Part shown: positions 47,191-58,852 of the stretch, piece after piece
How the letters are laid out: every line of letters starts with the position of its first letter
Numbering within the stretch: the first letter of the stretch is position 1
Assembly: GCA_037903355.1 (NCBI GenBank)
Contig: JBAJFE010000005.1
Location: 4,464,001 to 4,528,000 of the forward strand
DNA: 64,000 bases
Reading direction: 5' to 3'
Source of the DNA: Trichuris trichiura
Taxonomy: Eukaryota; Nematoda; Enoplea; Trichinellida; Trichuridae
Made by a program: the position numbers and the translations under genes
The notes under the pieces: model-generated
What the model was told of the DNA's origin: nothing
Database searches by the model: none
What the model saw: the letters and a program-made list of their open reading frames with translations, nothing else

Positions 47191-48316
47191 TGATGAGATT
47201 GACTATCAAAAACAGTATACAAAAGAACATGAATTCGAATAGACTGTACTTCTTTCAATGAATGAGTCAGTTCAGTATGTGGAAGATGATTTAAGATACG
47301 ATATGAAACGATTTCTGCGCTTAAAGAGAGTATAAGCAACTTTGGACCACTTAAAAAAGAAAAAATCCTTTTTCAAACAATTATTGATCATTGAGTTTGT
47401 ATTCAAAACGCTCAGGATTCTATTGTATTTATATTGCTTAAATGGAAGTCAGCTGATGCCCATATGAGTTTCAGTTGAATGGGAAAATTTAAAAACAGTC
47501 TAAAGCAGAGGAAAGAATAAGCGAACAAATCGTCAGTTATGCAAATTTTTCATTAGTCAGATGACAATGCGATAATTAGCTTAGATAAGTAAAGTTCCAT
47601 TGTATTAATCAAACTGGCGTCATCCTTCATTTCAGTTCAAACGAAAATCAAAAAACTATTGAAGCTGTTTGCTATGCACCATAAGGAAGAAACAATAAAT
47701 ATTAGCGTTCCTCTTCAGCTGGCAAAACATTTTAGAACGTGAGAGTACACGTCAGAAATGTTTCTAACTTATGAAAATTCTGAGCTCCAAGCTGATACTG
47801 AATACTCATACAATTAATGATACCATTACGGAATGATAAAAATTAGCTATGGAGAAGAGTAAATGGCACATATCGAAAGAAGCAATTAAGTCAGCGCAAA
47901 TGTACAGATTCCTTGTGCGTTAACGTCAACAAACTATTAATATAAAAGCGGACTGCTCTGTTTTCATTAATGGAAGAATAGCAACTGCTTTGTATAGTTA
48001 ACGGATGAACGCAACAATGGGAAGTTAAACCATGAAACTGTTTCACAGTCGTGAGGAAACCATTCCAAATTAAACTATAGCGAATGTATTTCATGTGAGA
48101 GCCAGCAAGAAACAGAGTCAATAGTACAAAGTGAACTTGAAAACGCATTAATATTAGTGAACAGAAGCAAACAGTTTAAACTCTGTTCAGTTCAATGTTA
48201 ACTTTAAAGCAAAAAGAAGTCGGCTGACGTATGAACAGTGCAACTAATCAGTCGATTGCTGCAGTTGTCGCGAACACATCAACTGAAGAAGAGCTGTACG
48301 ATACCACAACTGCACT
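47191..48316. other. AT-rich upstream region of the EGF gene
   Basis: No other gene is visible. The last few hundred bases should be the promoter and 5' UTR of the EGF-repeat gene. Confidence 0.4.
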
Positions 48317-50533
48317 ATGAACATTAAAGTCACTTTATTCGTCTATTGTCTGCTTACTATTGGAACGCTATTCCGTGGTTTAGTGAAGACTGATAAAAGT
48401 TACATCGAACAGGTCAAGAAAGAATGCAAAGAGTTGTTTGAAACGTTCCCACAATTAAATCCAGAACAATATGAGACACCGAGGTTCACAAAAAAAGAAT
48501 GCGCAGACATGAGTATTTTGTACAATTTGCCAGACTTGTCCATAGTAATATCAAATCATGGACCATACACTACGGAAGATAATCAGTATAATTTGATCGT
48601 TTTCATTCTTCATGTAATGCCTCCTTTGTTAGACGATACCCAGTTCGCGTGTGATATCAACGAACCAATCTATCTAGAACAGCAATTCCTGCCTATTGAC
48701 TGTGGACCTTTCGACAACAATTGCGTATATCGTCGTATTGTTGACGACAGTCAGGACGGCATACACCATCGACTGTTTTGGGCCCAAAACCTGGACTACA
48801 TTGTTCTTGATGGAGCACGAATTGTGAAGAGAACAAACCGGGTCATAAAAGGCACAATTAATTATCATGTCAGTCTCCTTATTTCTCTTGGGAATGGCAC
48901 TTACATGAACTTGAACTATACAGTCAAAGCATTCTCAAATGTGGAGATAAACCAATTTGATCCCTTCCATTTCAGTCATGGTGATCTGTTAAGACTTTAC
49001 CGTGAAACACAATTTCCCTTATGCATTTATCGTGCATGGGACACCGTACATTCACAATATTATCCTTGTAGAGATAAACTGCCGTCGAAGTACTACCCAG
49101 ATTACGAGAGTCGGCATTTCATAGTTGTATTGGGAATGATAAAACAATTAAAACCTCAGAAGGAATGGCATTATGATAATCCAATTAGTACAATATTGTT
49201 TTTTAAGAGCTCAACGTGTGGTAAACTGATCTGCCCACCGTCAGATGGTTTTTTCCTTGCATATACCGGCACATTCTGTGAAAAAAACATAGATGAATGC
49301 GCCTTCGGTGTACATAACTGCCCAGCAGGAAGAGAATGCCGTGACACAAATACATCGTATTATTGTGAATGCCCCGCTGGAACAACTGGAATTAATTGTA
49401 CAGAAGACGTGGATGAATGCGAAGAAGGAACTTACGAATGTTCCATCCACAGTACATGTAAAAATACAAATGGTTCATACAAGTGCGTCTGCCCTCCAGG
49501 ATTTACCGGTAAACATTGTACTGAATTGATTGACTATTGCATTATTTATACACCGTGTCAGAATGGGGGTAGGTGTCATCCATTAGAAAATGACTACCAC
49601 TGTGAATGTGCTGCGGGATACGAAGGTAAAAACTGTACAACTAATATTGACGAATGTCGTAACAATCCATGCGGTGCACATGGAACTTGTGAAGATGGTA
49701 TCAATAAATACACATGCAAATGTGAGCAAGGTTATACCGGTTGGAATTGTGATGCCGAAATCAATGAATGCAAGAACCAACACCTGTTATGCGATCACGG
49801 TATGTGTACACGAGTTAAGGAAGCGGAGTATAAATGTGATTGTTATACTGGATACACAGGAAGGTTATGCGATGAAGACATCAATGAATGCTCTGATACG
49901 TCTATTTGCGGATGGAATGGACATTGCCGCAATGTGAATGGCAGTTTTAAATGTGACTGTGAAAGTGGATTTTTTGGAGATCGATGCGAGGAAGAAACAG
50001 ATGAATGTGAAAGTAATCCGTGTACAAAAGGAGGCTATTGTTTAGATGGTAGAAATGCTTATGTATGCATATGTTTCTTAGGTTATGAAGGTATCCATTG
50101 TGAACATAAAATAGATCATTGTAAATCACATGAATGTGAAAATGAAGGTACATGTGTTAATCTCCCATATGGATACGCATGTAAATGTCCCGAGTATGCA
50201 ACTGGAGAGTTTTGTGAGGATTTAAAAGATAACTGTAAAGATGAAAATCAATGTGGACAAGGTTATTGCCGAAATAAAAAAGGAGGTTACGAGTGTATCT
50301 GTGATGAAGGATACACTGGTAAAAGTTGTAAGACAAAGATTGATCGATGTGCCGATATTGAATGCAGAAACGGCGGCAGTTGCACTTCTAATGATGAAGA
50401 CTACAGTTGCAATTGTCCAAAAGGAACTGACGGTTTTTATTGTGAAATAACTGACAATGGAATAGTTGTGCAGATTGAGTGGAAAATACTTTTGTTCGCT
50501 TCGCTTTTTTTAGCTTGGCGACAACTGTATTGA
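48317..50533 (+). CDS. Secreted/membrane-anchored protein with ten EGF repeats, intronless
   Basis: One uninterrupted frame of 738 codons. Residues 1 to about 23 are a signal peptide. Residues about 25-320 are a unique domain with several cysteines and N-glycosylation sites (NGT, NYT) that I cannot assign. Ten EGF modules follow from about 325 to 710, most opening D/N-E-C and including ECEEGTYECSIHSTC and ECRNNPCGAHGTC, several with the calcium-binding pattern. A C-terminal hydrophobic segment (LLFASLFLAW) ends the protein and could be a membrane anchor or GPI signal. The EGF run recalls Notch-pathway and adhesion proteins, but no DSL domain is visible. Lack of introns and AT-rich codons set it apart from all multi-exon neighbours. 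AATAAA at 50702. Confidence 0.88.
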   Translation: MNIKVTLFVYCLLTIGTLFRGLVKTDKSYIEQVKKECKELFETFPQLNPEQYETPRFTKKECADMSILYNLPDLSIVISNHGPYTTEDNQYNLIVFILHVMPPLLDDTQFACDINEPIYLEQQFLPIDCGPFDNNCVYRRIVDDSQDGIHHRLFWAQNLDYIVLDGARIVKRTNRVIKGTINYHVSLLISLGNGTYMNLNYTVKAFSNVEINQFDPFHFSHGDLLRLYRETQFPLCIYRAWDTVHSQYYPCRDKLPSKYYPDYESRHFIVVLGMIKQLKPQKEWHYDNPISTILFFKSSTCGKLICPPSDGFFLAYTGTFCEKNIDECAFGVHNCPAGRECRDTNTSYYCECPAGTTGINCTEDVDECEEGTYECSIHSTCKNTNGSYKCVCPPGFTGKHCTELIDYCIIYTPCQNGGRCHPLENDYHCECAAGYEGKNCTTNIDECRNNPCGAHGTCEDGINKYTCKCEQGYTGWNCDAEINECKNQHLLCDHGMCTRVKEAEYKCDCYTGYTGRLCDEDINECSDTSICGWNGHCRNVNGSFKCDCESGFFGDRCEEETDECESNPCTKGGYCLDGRNAYVCICFLGYEGIHCEHKIDHCKSHECENEGTCVNLPYGYACKCPEYATGEFCEDLKDNCKDENQCGQGYCRNKKGGYECICDEGYTGKSCKTKIDRCADIECRNGGSCTSNDEDYSCNCPKGTDGFYCEITDNGIVVQIEWKILLFASLFLAWRQLY

Positions 50534-51529
50534 ATTAAAATGTTTTAGCTATAGACAGAGATAATATTGGGTATTAAATTGTAAACAAAATGGCTTCTTG
50601 CACAACTGCGTAGTTCGATTAAGTTTTTATTAAGATGGCAGCATGTCGTTGTACAAAAATGTTCCTTTTGAACAAGTTGCAAACGTCTTATGTTCCCGAC
50701 AAATAAAAATTGAAAATTAAAGCCCTTATAAAGGCGTTTTGAAATTTTGTCAGTTTACTTATTACGGGTGCAGTACAAATCGTCTATTTATACTTACTCG
50801 TAGGCGAAGTCCACAAAGCTTCCGTGTTCTCTTATGCGTTCCTTTCAACAATTACAAATCTATGATCCGAAGAGGAATTTTCCCGTTCATTTTAATTCTT
50901 AGAAGAGAATAACTACGCTGAAAGTGTTCTCATAAATTATTTTAAAAATTATTGCTGTTTTGCAATGCAAACGACGCAGTTGATAAAGATGCAATAACGG
51001 ATTATATGTTGGAATGTGTATTTGAAGGGTAGTTCTGATTGGTTGTTGCGGCGAGTAGTTGTAATTAAATAAGAGACAGTTGCTTAGTAAAGAAATGGAT
51101 GAAAAAATGGGCAAAAAATTTTTGATACGCCGTAATTACGTCGTCAGCGAGACTGGGCAGAAAGTATATTGGAATCGGTGACTGTTTGTCTTCTGCCACA
51201 ATTGCAGAAAACAGTACAAATGACGATCACTTTCATCATTTGTGCAGCCTTCTGTGTTTACGTGAAAAAGTAAGTAGAAAAAATCAGTCTACATATGTAC
51301 TGCTGATAACGACCGGCCTAGAGTTGAAGACTAATCTTCTTCGGGTGGTCCGAAGCAGCGTCCCAAAACTGCGAAGGTGACTTCGCTACGTATTTACTCA
51401 GTTGTGCGCTATATTGCCTCAAATGGGCTAACCAAATCTACTAACACCTTTCATAATGGATAAAATATGATTTGATCTGCTGCAAGTTAAACTTAGATTG
51501 TCCGTATAAAGAGAAAATATGCTAAAACG
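50534..51529. other. Intergenic, no gene seen
   Basis: Contains the EGF gene 3' UTR up to about 50720 and then AT-rich sequence up to the stop codon of the first chitinase gene on the other strand. Confidence 0.45.
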
Positions 51530-53004
51530 TTACGGTTTGACGGTAAGGCAGAGGCTTGTTTCAGCAGTCATCGAATACATCGACGGATTGTCGTAGATAG
51601 TTTCAACGCAGCGTTTTGCGTTTTGCTCATTCATAGCGACGAAACGGTCCGGATAACGACCCGGCTCGTAGTAGGCTATCATTCCGCCATAGTCGGCCGG
51701 AGCGCATTTGCACGGTTCAGCTTTCCACGTGGATGACCAATCCGGTTGGAGACTTTTCTTTCCCGCTATCATATCCAAAGTGGTCGGCATTCCTTTGCAT
51801 GTTAGGTGGCGCTCCTCGCCGGCTGGTACATTAAAGTATTTACAAAACCATTTGAACGCTTTGATGCGTCGGCTTTCTCCGGGACCTCCCGGGTCTTTAG
51901 AGTCTTCGCCATTACATTCATTATTGATAATAAGACTTGTAGGGCCAAAAATGGGCCCTGAATAGCCGGCAGCTTTGTTTTTGTCGCCAGGATACCACTG
52001 GCCTAAAAAGGTAAGATTTCGTATTGTAGGAAATTCTTACTACGCGTACCCATAACAATATCGTGCATAGCCGGTTTGGGCGGTTGCGGAGTCATATAAA
52101 ACCATATTGAACCCATAATTGCTAGCGGCGGATCAGTTTTTGTCATCAGCAAATTTGGATGCTTTAGCAAATCAACATTGACGCTATTGTTTCGAAGCCA
52201 ATCTCCGAATTGTCCGTAATTGAAATTGTAGGAAAGTTGAATGGCTCCGCGACCAAAGTAGCACCCTTTGTAATATTGATCAGCCGTCTCCTTATGGCAA
52301 GGATAAAAATAGTCCAATTCGGCGCTTGAAGAGCAATATCGACCTTGAGCATTGCATACTTCGCCGTCTTTGGGATCATATCCAGGAGAAGAGGAGGGAA
52401 GAAATAAGGAAGTGGGCCCACCTTCGAACCAGTTAAAGAAACCTCCACGATAGAAACAATTGGACGCTTGTTCATTGGACAGTTTGTCATAGAGGCTCGC
52501 ATCATTTTCTCCAGTTTCTTGTACTGCGTGTGCAAAGAAAGCGGCCAAATCCCTTTTGTAGTTTTGTTCGGCCGTATAGCCATTGTCGGGTGCTTCGGTG
52601 CCAAATTCAGGAAAATATCTGGCAGCTATAATGAATGATTCATAGCTATAAGGCGAGCATTCATTGGGACCCCATCCAAGGTTAGCTTTTGGGAAAAGAT
52701 CGTTGAACATCTCCTTGGTGAACCATGATTCCAATTTGCTCTTTGGGCGATTGTTTGGATCCTTTGGTTTGCTAGTACAGCTTGCAGATGGTCCAGGTCC
52801 AAATTTCTGCGCTTCGGGGCATTCAACCTTTGTGTCGCAATGGCCGTGGGTGCATTTTGTTTCAATAAGGCAAAAACAAATGTTGGAAAGAGCTGTGGCT
52901 AAAAACAGTCTAAGTTAAAAAAGTCACAGTTACTTACGCGCTTGTATGTCTCTTTTACCAATGAGAAGCAGAAAAGGTATATGAAAGCGAGCCTTTGCCA
53001 TCAT
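51530..53004 (-). CDS. Family 19 (class I/II-type) chitinase, copy A
   Basis: Exons are 53004-52938, 52898-52050 and 52002-51530 (introns of 39 and 47 nt), 462 residues. A signal-peptide-like N-terminus (HIPFLLLIG) is followed by a short Cys-rich segment (CFCLIETKCTHGHC) and then the GH19 catalytic domain from about residue 78. The general-acid glutamate sits in FAHAVQETGEN (about Glu150). The second signature is CYFGRGAIQLSYNFNYG near residue 238. GH19 enzymes invert the anomeric carbon while cutting chitin. Likely substrates are eggshell or pharyngeal chitin, or fungal or arthropod chitin outside the worm. The C-terminal exon is nearly identical to that of copy B; the N-terminal exon is not. 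Confidence 0.93.
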
Positions 53005-56000
53005 GGCGCCTATCATACGCGACTGATTTATCAGTCGGTTGAGCGAACTTTTATAAGATTGATTTTGGTGCAGTGGATGGGTAAAAAATGTTCTTCACCT
53101 ATTGTATTGTCAGCTGAGCTAATAGTTGTCAGGTGAATAAATAGTGGAGCGCCAAACTGCAAGCTGAATCACCAAGTTGGAAGCGTTCCCGGCAGCAGCG
53201 ATCAATCCTGTTTATGTTTGCTCTTTGCTGCTTTAACAAGTGTCTACGTCATTACGGAGATTGCTATTTCACCGAACCGCGTTGCTAAGAAAGAAGAAAA
53301 GCCCCTTTCCGTAAGAACAAATGCAAATTAACTAATTTGAATATCAAATCGTCATTGCATCGCGAAAAATTCAAAGATAAGCTAATGCTATGCAGATATG
53401 TTCAAGAAATGAACCTGAAAATCAACAATTTCCGAAAAAACGCAACAGTTTAGCTTCTCCTTTTCCACGCCCTCTCACACACACAATCGTTTGGCAAAAA
53501 TGTTCGTATTAAGATTAAGTTATCGTTTAGGAAATTCGAAATGACGTTGCCTGAAGATTGCTTCCAACGAAAAGACGACGTTGGATAGTGCTTTCCATTA
53601 TAAGCACATAAGACCGTAGCAGCAGTAGTATATATATATATATATTGATTGATTGATTGAGTACAGAATAACCCAATATTTGAGAGGCGATCACAATATT
53701 TGAACGGTGAATTGAATGTTGGATTAAGCCAAGTCAACAATGTAAGCTGTTACAGTAAGATCAGGTATAACTGAAGGAAGACAGAGAATACAGCTCGGAT
53801 AAAGAATTACAGCACAAAGCATATAAGGGCTACGCTTCGTCTCAATGGAGTCAAACAACGAAATAATCGAAAAGAATCAAAACTAATTTCTGCGACTGAT
53901 ACTAAACGTGCGAAAGACGTAAGCTCACTTGAATGATATACTTGAAATTGTATTTAATTTTGAAAAAAAAGAGCATCTCTTCAATGGCTTTAGGTAACGT
54001 CATTGGTTACTGTCAGCTCCGTAATGTAAAGTTCTCTATTTTACGCTGTTGTATAACTTGGTCTTCAAAAGGTTGATTATCCGGGGCAATTTTTCAGCAG
54101 CAATGCATGAAAAAAAACTCATTAAAGAGCACAAATATGAATGGATGCCATAAAATGACGTTATCCGATCGTGAGTAGAAATGTGAACAACGAATTCGGC
54201 CATATTCATTTTGTCAACGCTCAACAGTCAAGCAAAACGGTTATACTTGATCGACTCGCGGAATAATTTTTGAAATGTGCATTCCATCATTGCAGGTCGG
54301 AAATGCGTAAACGTATTGTGCTTATGAACCTCAACGACAAATTATTGAGTACGCGTACGATATGCTAATATTTTTTGATCAAAACGAAAGATTAATTTGG
54401 TAAGTCGCTGAGATGTAAAAATTCTCAATAATAATAATCAATTGAACACGGAACGAATTGAAAATGAAAAATCGTTCACTGCGGCTAAACTTTTTTGTTA
54501 ATAAGCAAGAAAGTGAAACAACATTTTCCCACAGTTGCGCAAGGAAGTGGCATCCGTAAGATACTGTAAACGTTCGCCTGAAAGTAGTACTGTTTTTCGC
54601 TGATTAAATGAATCTTACAATATGTAAAAAATAAGCTCACTTCGAAGGTAAAAGTTTTCCCGCCTTTTGCAAAATAACGTAATTAATTAATTATGCTCGA
54701 GTGCAAGGCGACATGCGTGGATTCAGAGCATTGAACATTAACGCCCTAACGCGAAAGCAAAGTTTCATTTACGAGTTCAATCTCGTCAATAAACGGGTTG
54801 AAGCGGTATATTTAAAAAGGAAAAATTCGCGAAAACGTTCAGAAGATTCTGAGAGCAGAAATAACTTTCCCGCTTTCCCTTATGAACGTATTTCAAGCTG
54901 CTAATTGAATCTGCGCAGACAGCATTTCGTATACTCAATCAGCGAAGCGGAACAGGCATTATTCGGTGTGTCTGTTTTGCAAGTCTAATAGAGATCAGGT
55001 AAGTTGCGTAAACGATTCATTCTGTTCTTTTGCTCTTACGCGCAGAACTTGTACAAAAGAATTAAGTTTTAAAAAAAGAAAGAAAGCATATGAAATGACA
55101 GCAGGTTGTTAATACCAAATTAGCTCCCCTACAAATATCGGATATCTCTAAATGGAATTTAATATTTTTATATTGTCGTTGAAGTTCGTAAAATACCCTA
55201 ACAACGAACGGATGAGCAAACTGCTAGAGAAAATACAAAACAGATGACGTTTTGCCAATCGCGTGGGCGGATAAGTAAAACTGCCTAACTTCGTCGACGA
55301 CTGAATAAGGGAAGTGCAGAAAAGCGCGATTTCATTTGTTTTTTATTTTCTTTAACATCTTGTTTATTCATTCGCTGATAAGGCGCTTTGCAGTTTGACC
55401 AGAAACCCTCCACGACAACCGGGCGATCAATAAGTTCTCTTCTTCGAAACTTTCACGTGAACGGCAAAAGCTCTAGAAGTTCCATTGTTTCTTTTTTTCA
55501 AAATTTGTACTATACGAAAACCTCACCCGCCCATTGTTAAACGCCCTATTCAAAGTCGTATTTTAAAACCGCTACGAAGACGACAAAGAATATGTCGCAG
55601 CATACGCTTGCGCTTTTCCTTTGCCCAACCTAATTTGCATATTTAAGACTGGAAAGTTGCATTAAACGTTTAGGACGCTACGCGTAACCTTTAAGACTTC
55701 GCTATTCGAAGAGCTACATCTGCAGTCGTTATATTTGATTGGAAAAAAAGATCGAATGACGTAAATAATAGATATGCTAATTTTTAAAACTGTTTTGCTT
55801 ATCGCTCACGGCGAAGGCAGTATTGGAATCTTTTCAAAAGCTTCATACAATCGAGACAAAATATACGTTTGGTTTCGAACGACAACTGCGCTGATCAACG
55901 TATGGCTAGGAAATTTCTCTGAGCTTACGTGCGCTGGGTAGATTTTGAAATTTTGAATTTTCTTTCATTAATGGAAAGGCAGAAATGTTACTCGCCTCGT

Positions 56001-57262
56001 AAATTTAACCACTTCGCTATTTCGAACAAAGTATTAGCAAAGTAGAACTTGAATACATTACTGGGTTACGGTAGCTAAGAATTCAAACAAGGGCAAAAAA
56101 AAATTGCACGCCCTTTTCGGTCGTCAGACGATGGAACCTTCACGATCGGCTCTGCACGCTCCAACTTTTTAATGTCTTTGCAAAGAAATATGCCGAACGC
56201 TTAATCGATAAACCGACTCTTACTACGTCATAAAATATTAAACAATCGACGCCGACGATCAAAAGGACTTGTTTTCAGTCTAAACCTAATGCTAGTTGCC
56301 ACGAGTACATACGCTGTTCCTTTATGGCAGCGTCAAGCCAAGCCTACTGTATATATGCAGACGAAACTTATAACAACCTAATCGTCTTTTAAGCAACAAT
56401 CAAACTGTTGCTTTAATTACGCTATAAGTTGGGTCAGCCTTGCTTGACGTGCTGAAAGGACGCGGAAAAAAATGCAGCTGGTTTTACAGAGGATAACAAG
56501 TAAAATAAGTACTTGCCAGCTGCTTATACTTGTATTATTTACATTGGTTAAAACCTGAAACTACAAGGGTTTGGTGAGCCGCGGTACAACCCGTCGCTTG
56601 ACCTACAGTTCTGCTTATTGGGAAAACCGGTTTTAAAAAAGGCATCTTACAATGGGTGCTTAGTCATCGGTACCGCCCCCGCGCTAGTCAGGTGGCAAGA
56701 GTCAACTCGGCGTAGGTGCTTTTGGGCGAAAGAAAAAACACTTAAAACTTACGAAAACGGGCGAAAACAGAGGCTTCCGACTTGCAGCGGGAAAACCGCT
56801 GCCATTTCCGGGAAAAACAATCCATCGTTTCCCCATTGCAAATACTTCCTTCCGCGCTGCAGTTCGCCTTATCAGCGGCGGACAAAAGACAGTACAACGC
56901 GGGAAAAAGAAGCGAACAGGTCGAAATTTTTAAAAATTCAAATCTGTTTTTATTTCTACAGTTCAAATGGCAGCAGGTTCATCAAAATAGAATGGACTTC
57001 CGACGAGCAAAGAATACACTTCTGGCTTTTTCCCGCGCGGCGCGCGTAACTTTTGGCATAAGCGCTTGGACTCGCAGCAAATTTGGAACAGTTTTTTTAA
57101 AATTACCAGCTTCTAAACCGTCAGCTACGGTTGCTTCTTTTTTAAATCTGGATAGTTTCAAGAAAACACGTACCTGCGCACATTTATACTGTATGCTTTA
57201 GCGAGACGCTTCAAAATGGACGCTTTTGTTGGTTCGGTTGGCTTTAGGTTTGCCGGTTGATT
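53005..57262. other. Long intergenic stretch, no gene seen
   Basis: About 4.3 kb between chitinase copy A (minus) and the SOCS gene (plus). It is AT-rich, with TA and TTGA microsatellites at 53629-53661. Overlapping frames at 56618-57201 show no domain. Promoters of both neighbours must lie near its ends. Confidence 0.4.
53629..53661. repeat. TA and TTGA microsatellites
   Basis: A run of TA dinucleotides passes directly into four TTGA/TGAT units. Confidence 0.85.
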
Positions 57263-58680
57263 ATGGCCAACGTTGCGGAGCCCGGAAGTTCCGCTCCGTC
57301 GGAAGGTAGCGCATTGCCGCGTCGATTTTTCCATAGAGCGCATACGGCATTAGTCCATTTTCAGCAAGTCGTTTCGGGCGATGCGGAGTTGCCCTTTTTG
57401 CCGGTTCTTTGCGTCGCCTTCGAATTGCCAGTCGGTTTAGCAGATTTTCTCGTAGTTGCAATTGCTTTCGTCATGGGCGTCAAACAAGGCGATCGATCGG
57501 AAGTACAGTTTCCCTTCATCCATAAAATCAGTTCTCATCCTTTTGTCTTAGGCATTTTTACCGACCCATTCAGAGTTTTACAACAGCCTTGGAGGTGGCG
57601 TAGTGGACGTCGACGAATTGACTCATTAACGGACGATGGCGACTCTTCCGCCATAATAGCAAACGTCCAGTATGTCCTATTGTTTCTCATTGTCATTCAG
57701 TTCGCTCATTCATCGCGTAGGCGTCGTCGTACGGACGGCGGACGAGATTTCGACAATAGCGCACGTAGCGTAGAGACGCCATTCAGCGATTCTGCTGAAT
57801 GGAGAGCACAATGCGTCTGCATGTCGTCTTCGCTTGAGATGCGCTTAAATTTCGTAGCCATGCCTACTGTCATCACTTATCCTACCGTATCCACAACGGA
57901 CGCGGTTGATAATCAAGTCCACTTCTTTACGAACACTTTTGATGGGCATTTTCGTAAGCTTCCAAATAGACATGCCTATTCCGCTTGATGAATGATCGAT
58001 TTTCTAGGACATTTAGACGCTCGCTATCAACCAGTAAGCGTGCATACGCAAGTTGAATTTACGCACTATCTCGTGCCGGGTTTGCACGAGATTACAAAAG
58101 CTTACTTTTACTGGGGAAGCATTGATCGATTCAAGGCTGAATCTCTTTTGGAGAACAAACCTGAAGGCACTTTTCTTCTACGCGATAGTGCTCAATCGGA
58201 GTACCTTTTCTCAGTCAGTTTCAGGTGCGCACAACTTCTCCGTCGTCCAAACTACAACGTAACAACATACAATCGTTTTCAGACGCTATACAAGAACGTT
58301 GCATGCCAGAATTGAGCAGTTGGATCATCTTTTCAGCTTTGATTTCCACGACCCGAGCGTCTATCGAGCTACAACCATTGTTGACCTTATAGAGCACTAC
58401 AAAGATCCGGCCAAGTATCAGCCCATTCATAATCTTTTAAGCGTGAATGAACCGCGCTCCAATTCTTTTTTTTTGTAGATGTTTGTTCTTTGAGCCTCAG
58501 CTGTCGCAACCATTGAATCGAAACTTCATTTTTTCATTGAAGCATCTCTGCCGAGCAGCCATTTGCGATCGAGTCACCTACGAAAACGTCGACGAACTGA
58601 AAGTGCCCATCACGTTGAAGTTGTACTTACGCGAATACAATTACAAACAGCCAATCCGAGTAAGGCAACAACTTCACTAG
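57263..58680 (+). CDS. Suppressor of cytokine signalling, SOCS4/5 type
   Basis: Seven exons (57263-57305, 57365-57502, 57552-57669, 57721-57953, 58008-58224, 58283-58414, 58479-58680) with introns of 49-64 nt encode 360 residues. The 3' exons are secure: [17 protein letters not shown] leads into an SH2 domain ([50 protein letters not shown]), followed by a SOCS box ([19 protein letters not shown]). SOCS proteins bind phosphotyrosines through SH2 and recruit elongin B/C-cullin 5 through the box to ubiquitinate receptors; SOCS4/5 act on EGF receptor-type signalling. The first three exons are basic and Ser-rich and are a model that replaces an unlikely hydrophobic read-through; they are less certain. 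The gene sits between the two chitinases. Confidence 0.9.
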
Positions 58681-58852
58681 CTGTCATTGTCTTTCATTGT
58701 TATTTTTATCCTATCCGCTGTTCGCCTACACGCTGCTAAAATCTTTTTAATTGTTATCATTAGGTAAAACTATCAACTATATACAACAATTGACGACGTT
58801 GGCGCGAGTAAAAGAAAACGTAGTGCTTAAAAGGCTAACGTACGCTAATTCG

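Noticed and set aside
48674..50450. Several frames of 60-115 codons inside the EGF gene in other frames and on the minus strand
   Set aside because: Shadows of the 738-codon EGF frame, produced by its repetitive cysteine spacing.
57365..57720. Hydrophobic read-through at the start of the SOCS gene, resembling membrane segments
   Set aside because: Removing 59-, 49- and 51-nt introns with good splice sites changes it to a basic, Ser/Arg-rich segment in correct phase with the SH2 exons.
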